Below, in pieces: positions 59,957 to 64,000 of a DNA stretch of 64,000 nucleotides. The notes under the pieces were generated by a model. That model searched no databases. It was not told the origin of the DNA and saw only the letters and a list, made by a program, of their open reading frames with translations. Every line of letters begins with the position of its first letter. Position 1 is the first letter of the stretch. The position numbers and the translations under genes are program-made. Source of the stretch: Candidatus Puniceispirillum marinum IMCC1322 (GTDB taxonomy: Bacteria > Pseudomonadota > Alphaproteobacteria > Puniceispirillales > Puniceispirillaceae); assembly GCF_000024465.1 (NCBI RefSeq), contig NC_014010.1, positions 434,001 through 498,000 on the forward strand, read 5' to 3'.

Positions 59957-60520
59957 CTAGCCCTCATCCTTGGAACGTGATTTATGCTTGCGCGTGCGCG
60001 TATACCCACTCAACAGCAACAAAACGCCCAGACCTGCGGTAAACACAACAATCGTCTCTCCCAGCGTATCGAAGCCACGATAACTGGCCAGCACGGTGGT
60101 TACTACATTCGGAATATGCAGAACATCGCCACTTTCTGCCAGATAACGCGGGGCAACATGGGTATGGGCAGGTGCCGTCGGGTCACCAATTGCAGGTAAA
60201 TGCGCCGTCGCCGCGACCAGAAGCAAGCCAGCAATACCACAAATCATAAAGGCGGCCAGATTGTTATGCGTTGCCGGTTTTTCTTCGGCAGGCAGATAAG
60301 CCATCGCAGCAAGAAACAAGACCGATGACACACCAGCTCCGACAGCCGCTTCGGTAAAGGCCACGTCAACGGCATCAAGATTGACAAAAAACGCCGCCGA
60401 AATCAGCGAATAGGCACCCGACATAACAATCACGGCAAAAAGCCGTCCTGTTCGCACCACCATGACGGCAATCACCAGCAAAATGCACATCAGGAATATG
60501 TTGATAATAAGACCTGTCAT
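59957..60520 (-). CDS. DUF4040 (MbhD/MbhE-like) antiporter subunit
   Basis: Membrane protein of 187 residues matching the C-terminal part of MrpA, carried here as a separate gene. FAVIVMSGAYSLISAAFFVNLDAVDVAFTEAAVGAGVSSVLFLAA is the MbhD (DUF4040) region; GFDTLGETIVVFTAGLGVLLLL is the MbhE region. Separate MbhD/E proteins occur in Mbh hydrogenases and in Mrp-like operons without a large MrpA. The start overlaps mrpG (ATGA). Confidence 0.9.
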   Translation of the reverse strand: MTGLIINIFLMCILLVIAVMVVRTGRLFAVIVMSGAYSLISAAFFVNLDAVDVAFTEAAVGAGVSSVLFLAAMAYLPAEEKPATHNNLAAFMICGIAGLLLVAATAHLPAIGDPTAPAHTHVAPRYLAESGDVLHIPNVVTTVLASYRGFDTLGETIVVFTAGLGVLLLLSGYTRTRKHKSRSKDEG

Positions 60521-60927
60521 GTCGCCGTACTCTTTTTGGCAGCGCCCTTTTTGGCAGCGCCCTTTTTAGCCGCACTCTTTTTAGCCGCACCCTTAGATGA
60601 CGGTGTCTTGGCTGAAAGTGTGCTGATTCCTTCGGGCTTCACGCCATGCTTATAAGCAGCCTGCACGACTGCATGTCCAGCAATAGGACTTGTGAAAAAC
60701 AGAAAAATACCAATAAAGGCCAGCTTCACCGTTATCAATGTAAAACCGGCATGCAGCATCATCCCAAGTATCAGAAAGCCTAGACCCGCCGTATCCATCA
60801 TACCCACAGCATGCATGCGGCTATAAACGTCAGGAAGGCGCAACAGGCCAAGACTACCTATCAGCAGGGCGACAATGCCGATAAACAGACAAAGTGACGA
60901 CAATATGGAAACAATCATTTCGATCAC
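60517..60927 (-). CDS. mrpG: Mrp antiporter subunit G with lysine-alanine tail
   Basis: Three-helix subunit of 136 residues. GLLRLPDVYSRMHAVGMMDTAGLGFLILGMML and FTSPIAGHAVVQAAY are the MnhG signatures. The last 32 residues are GAAKKGAAKK-type repeats, encoded by tandem DNA repeats (60530-60600), an unusual addition also seen on TatA and TatB in this window. The start overlaps the mrpF stop (ATGA). Confidence 0.92.
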   Translation of the reverse strand: MIEMIVSILSSLCLFIGIVALLIGSLGLLRLPDVYSRMHAVGMMDTAGLGFLILGMMLHAGFTLITVKLAFIGIFLFFTSPIAGHAVVQAAYKHGVKPEGISTLSAKTPSSKGAAKKSAAKKGAAKKGAAKKSTAT

Positions 60928-61205
60928 TTATTATCCCCACGCTTTGCATCACCAAGGCTACCTGTACTGAAAAGTTTCAGAACCGCAAAGGTGCCGATGA
61001 AGTTAATCACCGCATAAAGAATGGATATATCGATAAATTCCGGCCGTCCCATCACAAAGCCATGCAAGGCGATCGCCAGAATGATAACAGTACCAATGGC
61101 ATTAACAGCCAGAATACGATCAAAAGCTGTTGGCCCCAAACCCGTTCGGATCAAAGCCAGTACGATAGAGACCGCACATGCGGCCAAGGCTGCTACCATC
61201 ATCAT
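60924..61205 (-). CDS. mrpF: Mrp antiporter subunit F
   Basis: Three-helix protein of 93 residues. LIRTGLGPTAFDRILAVNAIGT and YAVINFIGTFAVLKLF match MnhF. It overlaps both neighbours by 4 bases, showing tight translational coupling. Confidence 0.92.
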   Translation of the reverse strand: MMMVAALAACAVSIVLALIRTGLGPTAFDRILAVNAIGTVIILAIALHGFVMGRPEFIDISILYAVINFIGTFAVLKLFSTGSLGDAKRGDNK

Positions 61206-61702
61206 GACTTGGCCAGCTCCGCATCTGTTATGTCTTCTAGAGCCGAAACACGGCGATCCATATCGCCACTACGCACATCATCACCAAAATCCGAATGCAG
61301 TGCATGCACAATAAATGTCGATGATTTACTTTCATTGATATCAATGGTTACGGTGCCAGGCGTCAAGGTAATCGAATTGGCATAGGTGGCCACACCTGCC
61401 GCAGTGCGTTGGGTGGCGGGAACCTCAAATATTTCTGGCTTGGCACCCCCAAACAGAATGATTTTTGAGGTGGCAATATTCGACATGATGATTTCACGCA
61501 AAAGCCACAACAGGAAAGCTGGCAGTCTGGCAAATAAATGCGTCGGCAAGCCTTCAAGATCACTAGCACCAATGCGCCAGGACAGCCACGCACAGAGCGC
61601 ACAACTCAAGACGCCGAATGATGTGATTAGGGGCGTATAATGCCCAGACATCAATAGCCATCCACAAAACAGGATCACGAATAGAAGAACAACACGCATC
61701 AT
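61202..61702 (-). CDS. mrpE: Mrp antiporter subunit E
   Basis: Membrane protein of 166 residues. WLLREIIMSNIATSKIIL and ANSITLTPGTVTIDINESKSSTFIVHAL are the MnhE hallmarks. It is the first gene of the antiporter operon, whose promoter must lie in the 190 bases upstream. Confidence 0.92.
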   Translation of the reverse strand: MMRVVLLFVILFCGWLLMSGHYTPLITSFGVLSCALCAWLSWRIGASDLEGLPTHLFARLPAFLLWLLREIIMSNIATSKIILFGGAKPEIFEVPATQRTAAGVATYANSITLTPGTVTIDINESKSSTFIVHALHSDFGDDVRSGDMDRRVSALEDITDAELAKS

Positions 61703-61892
61703 AGACTAGGCATACCTCAAAACAGGAATCTTCATAATAGAGATATTTGTGAGAGTATCAATGCTTGCTCGGTTGTTTTGGTTTGAAAAAATGTTATTTT
61801 TTTCATCCCTATCGACCTTGCAAATTTAATGGCTTCACGATAATTTAAGATCACAAAGTAACTAGGCATCATGCGTCTTAAAGGAATTGAAA

Positions 61893-62039
61893 ATGGCCAC
61901 CAAATCTGCATCAAATGCGAAACCACGTCCGGATCATGTGCCGGAGGAAAATGTATATGAGAAAATGCATTGGATGGTGATTGTTACCTACCTTTGCGCT
62001 GCCGTTGCTGTGGCTGCCATGGTTATTAACGCTGGCTAA
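61893..62039 (+). CDS. Small single-helix membrane protein (48 aa)
   Basis: A 48-residue frame with AAAGGA 8 bases before the ATG. The first 24 residues are charged and polar (KPRPDHVPEENVYEK), the rest one hydrophobic helix (WMVIVTYLCAAVAVAAMVI). The charged-head, single-helix plan recalls small respiratory-complex subunits, but I cannot assign a family. Confidence 0.6.
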   Translation: MATKSASNAKPRPDHVPEENVYEKMHWMVIVTYLCAAVAVAAMVINAG

Positions 62040-62091
62040 TTGAAAAGTCGTAGAAGCAACGATTCACTGTAACTTTATTATGGGAGCGTTA

Positions 62092-62550
62092 GTGGACGCT
62101 TTATACCAAAAGCAGATACTGTCACTAGCGCATAGCGCCCGCGCCAGCACCCTTGATTTTACGCCCGCTTATACAGCCAGCTGTAACAATCCTGTTTGTG
62201 GTGACCGGGTAACCGTATCGATTGCCATCAAGGCAGAACACATTTCCGATATAAATGTTGCTGTCAAAGGGTGTGCTCTTTGTGAGGCAGGGGCTGGTCT
62301 TTTGCTTGAATCTGCTCGGCATGAACATCTAGACAGAATCAACGCACTTGGCACAAGCCTTCGCGCGTTTCTAGATACCGGTAATGAAGATGAAAAACAG
62401 CCAGGCGACGAAACAAGCACTCAAATTCAGGTGTTCGCACCAGTCAAACCCATAAGCAACAGACACAAATGTGTCACGCTTGCCTTTGACGCCTTTGACG
62501 AGGCCATCGGCCTATTCAGGGCGGACAGAGACCTTGTCAAAAGCCCATAA
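62092..62550 (+). CDS. IscU/SufU-type iron-sulfur scaffold protein
   Basis: Scaffold-type protein of about 152 residues. The three ligand cysteines are in NNPVCGDRV, VKGCALCEAGAGLL and HKCVTLAFDAF. Two further Cys (SCNNP and the second in GCALC) are extra. Start is uncertain: ATG at 62080 has no ribosome site, while GTG at 62092 has GGGAG 5 bases upstream and is preferred. No isc or suf genes adjoin it, so its partner system is unknown. Confidence 0.8.
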   Translation: MDALYQKQILSLAHSARASTLDFTPAYTASCNNPVCGDRVTVSIAIKAEHISDINVAVKGCALCEAGAGLLLESARHEHLDRINALGTSLRAFLDTGNEDEKQPGDETSTQIQVFAPVKPISNRHKCVTLAFDAFDEAIGLFRADRDLVKSP

Positions 62551-62610
62551 GGCCACGCACAAAGCAAGCGGGAATCCGATAACAAGGATCAAGCCGATAT
62601 TCGCGTTCAT
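62512..62610 (-). CDS. Possible 32-residue membrane protein
   Basis: A short frame with GGAGA 6 bases before an ATG. It encodes one hydrophobic helix (NIGLILVIGFPLALCVALWAF) and a short charged tail. It overlaps the 3' end of the scaffold gene on the opposite strand by 39 bases. The good ribosome site and helix favour a real gene, but the length is near noise level. Confidence 0.4.
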   Translation of the reverse strand: MNANIGLILVIGFPLALCVALWAFDKVSVRPE

Positions 62611-62690
62611 AATTATCTCCACGACAAAGTTATGCCTGTTTCTACGATGACCCGTCATCTCTTGGCAAGGGACAAAACGACGCGATTTCC

Positions 62691-62876
62691 CTAATCATCC
62701 AAAAGCAGGCAAGCATATTGAGGTAAAACAAGATCAGGCCCCTGCTCCCATGCCGCCGCTCTATAGGCATCTGCCACTATTTTGCCTGTTTCGGTCATAC
62801 AATCGTCAACCGAGTCAAATGTAAGATCGGTTGTTATCACCCCCGATGTCATAATGGCTACCGCTACCCACTCCAT
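62691..62876 (-). CDS. Small two-cysteine protein, tandem paralogue A
   Basis: A 61-residue protein from the ATG at 62876, which lines up with the start of its neighbour and lies 1 base after that gene's stop. It has a short hydrophobic N-terminus (EWVAVAIMTSGV), then TDLTFDSVDDC and a C-terminal YACLLLDD. It is clearly a paralogue of the gene at 62878-63072. The pair of cysteines suggests a disulfide and a periplasmic location. Family not recognised. Confidence 0.65.
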   Translation of the reverse strand: MEWVAVAIMTSGVITTDLTFDSVDDCMTETGKIVADAYRAAAWEQGPDLVLPQYACLLLDD

Positions 62877-62877
62877 C

Positions 62878-63072
62878 TTAATCATCCATCAACACACAAG
62901 CATATTTGTTGAGTTCGATATCCTGCGCTTTTGCTTCAACGATATCGGCTTTGGCTGTCCGCGCCATCAAGGCGGCCTCGGCAGCTTGTTTATAGCAATC
63001 ATCAACAGTTCGGTAGGTAATATCAGTTGGCACAATGCCCTGTGATAGCACCGCCACTAAAAGCCATTTCAT
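62878..63072 (-). CDS. Small two-cysteine protein, tandem paralogue B
   Basis: A 64-residue protein: hydrophobic start (KWLLVAVLSQGI), TDITYRTVDDC, an Ala-rich helical middle, and KYACVLMDD at the end. Both cysteines and the flanking VDDC and YAC-L-DD patterns are shared with paralogue A. GGGG lies 7 bases before the ATG. Function unknown; first of the two-gene unit. Confidence 0.68.
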   Translation of the reverse strand: MKWLLVAVLSQGIVPTDITYRTVDDCYKQAAEAALMARTAKADIVEAKAQDIELNKYACVLMDD

Positions 63073-63169
63073 TCCTAAACCCCGCCATATGATTAACTAT
63101 GGGGCTAGAATAAAAGCGTTATTAATTGCAAACAAGAGCGCAAAATATCTAATTTAATATTTTGTAAAA

Positions 63170-64000
63170 CTAGATTTTTAGATTATTTTTCAATCTACTA
63201 AAAGATTCTTGTGAACCATCATGAAAGGTGCCGAACCACCGATCAAGTGGAAAGTCAACACTGCCATAATTACACTCAAAATAACGATGATGCAGTTGAT
63301 GATGAAAATGACCCAACGCAAAGCGGTCTTTATTGCCAATAAACAAGCTATGAAACCCGCTATGCCCAATAATCGCTGAAAGACCCAGCATATACATATG
63401 GAAACAGATATGTATCGGGTGCGACGGTATGAATAAATGAATAAAAACTGACGAGAAATATATGGCATGTTCAACTGGATGCATTGAAATGCCTGACCAT
63501 GGACCAACATTCACATTGCGATGGTGCAAGGCATGAACCCATTTATAAACGACGCCCATATGCAGAAAACGATGTCCCCAGTAAAAGTGAAACGCGATCC
63601 ACGGCCCGGTAAGGAATATAATCAGACTGAACAGAACCGGACTATCACCCCACTCAATAGCACTTGCAGCACCACTATTGAGGCGCCATAGCATAATCGC
63701 CTGATAGAATGTCCAGAATCCAACGCCGCTGACTAAGGTCCAGAATATATTGTCATGCACTTGATTCCCAAAGCTGAAACGACCGCCCCCTTTATGGCCG
63801 AACGCGCTGATATATTTACGTTCGATGCCTTGCCCTTTATGTATATACAAAAACCAGTGCAAGCCTCCAGCAACAGCACAAACCAGTCCCAGATTGACGC
63901 CATAAAGAACCCCCACCCATGTCATGCTGCCGCTATCACCATCAACAGGCATAACAGGCTGCATCAGATAGAATGTGGCAATAGCCAAAATCAGAACAAA
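63170..64000 (-). CDS. Sterol desaturase / fatty acid hydroxylase family protein, 5' end missing
   Basis: Integral-membrane di-iron oxygenase. The histidine boxes are visible: HRFLHMG, WVHALHHRNVN and HFHHQLHHRYFECNYG, with PLDRWFGTFHDG at the end. The visible 276 or so codons are open to the window edge; the first internal start-like codon is a TTG at 63988 inside a membrane helix, so the true start probably lies beyond 64000. Substrate could be a sterol, hopanoid, carotenoid or fatty acid. Confidence 0.88.
   Translation of the reverse strand, partial: FVLILAIATFYLMQPVMPVDGDSGSMTWVGVLYGVNLGLVCAVAGGLHWFLYIHKGQGIERKYISAFGHKGGGRFSFGNQVHDNIFWTLVSGVGFWTFYQAIMLWRLNSGAASAIEWGDSPVLFSLIIFLTGPWIAFHFYWGHRFLHMGVVYKWVHALHHRNVNVGPWSGISMHPVEHAIYFSSVFIHLFIPSHPIHICFHMYMLGLSAIIGHSGFHSLFIGNKDRFALGHFHHQLHHRYFECNYGSVDFPLDRWFGTFHDGSQESFSRLKNNLKI

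Noticed and set aside
61732-61926. 64-residue minus-strand frame upstream of mrpE
   Set aside because: Composition is not protein-like, and it overlaps the better-supported 48-residue gene and its ribosome site.

Overview
The window is a dense, mostly operonic stretch of an alphaproteobacterial chromosome with moderate, somewhat AT-leaning base composition. The best marker is the order dgt-argS-SPOR-scpA-scpB-tatA-tatB-tatC-serS-surE-pcm-nlpD-like-(DUF815 ATPase)-yajC-secD-secF-Mth938, read right to left, with erpA-xthA divergent from dgt. Gene content (NDUFS4-like complex I subunit, aapJQMP, BCCT transporter, large NAD-type glutamate dehydrogenase) fits a free-living, possibly marine alphaproteobacterium of the SAR116/Rhodospirillales kind. 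That placement is an inference from gene content, not from a phylogeny.

Layout. 1-16.4 kb: Sec and Tat export, cell-wall amidase activation, protein repair, Ser/Arg aminoacyl-tRNA synthetases, condensin partners and dNTP control, nearly all on the minus strand. 16.5-18.2 kb: erpA-xthA and a GNAT enzyme on plus, closed by a hairpin terminator. 18.3-24.9 kb: ilvD, valS, a TolC-type outer-membrane protein and a second PCMT-family protein. 25-30.2 kb: an accessory island of three prepilin-like genes, two of them very large; one joins a type IV prepilin N-terminus to a LamG domain and a C-type lectin domain. 30.3-34.9 kb: tRNA-Cys, then a tightly coupled flavin reductase / flavoprotein-SelD fusion / 2-selenouridine synthase operon, tRNA-Asn and a DUF2805 protein. 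35-41 kb: a cupin and a compact histidine operon, hisR-like-hisG-hisCB-hisH-hisA-hisF-hisIE, with a fused aminotransferase/IGP dehydratase and a strong palindrome under its promoter. 41-52.4 kb: SixA, cysK, sseA, aapJQMP, a BCCT carrier, glutamate dehydrogenase and an HDAC-family deacetylase. 52.5-53.7 kb: tRNA-Arg, GNAT, NDUFS4-like protein and tRNA-Pro. 53.8-61.7 kb: an Mrp/Mbh-like cation antiporter operon lacking mrpA but carrying three MrpD/NuoLMN-type subunits. 61.9-64 kb: small membrane or secreted proteins, an IscU/SufU-type scaffold and the 3' part of a sterol-desaturase-family gene.

The most notable features are the lectin-bearing pseudopilin, the HisC-HisB(IGPD) fusion inside a gammaproteobacterial-style his operon with its own candidate operator, opposite-charge extensions on the Tat proteins, the flavoprotein-SelD fusion, and a tandem pair of small paralogous two-cysteine proteins. 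No CRISPR array, transposase, integrase, prophage or rRNA gene was seen.
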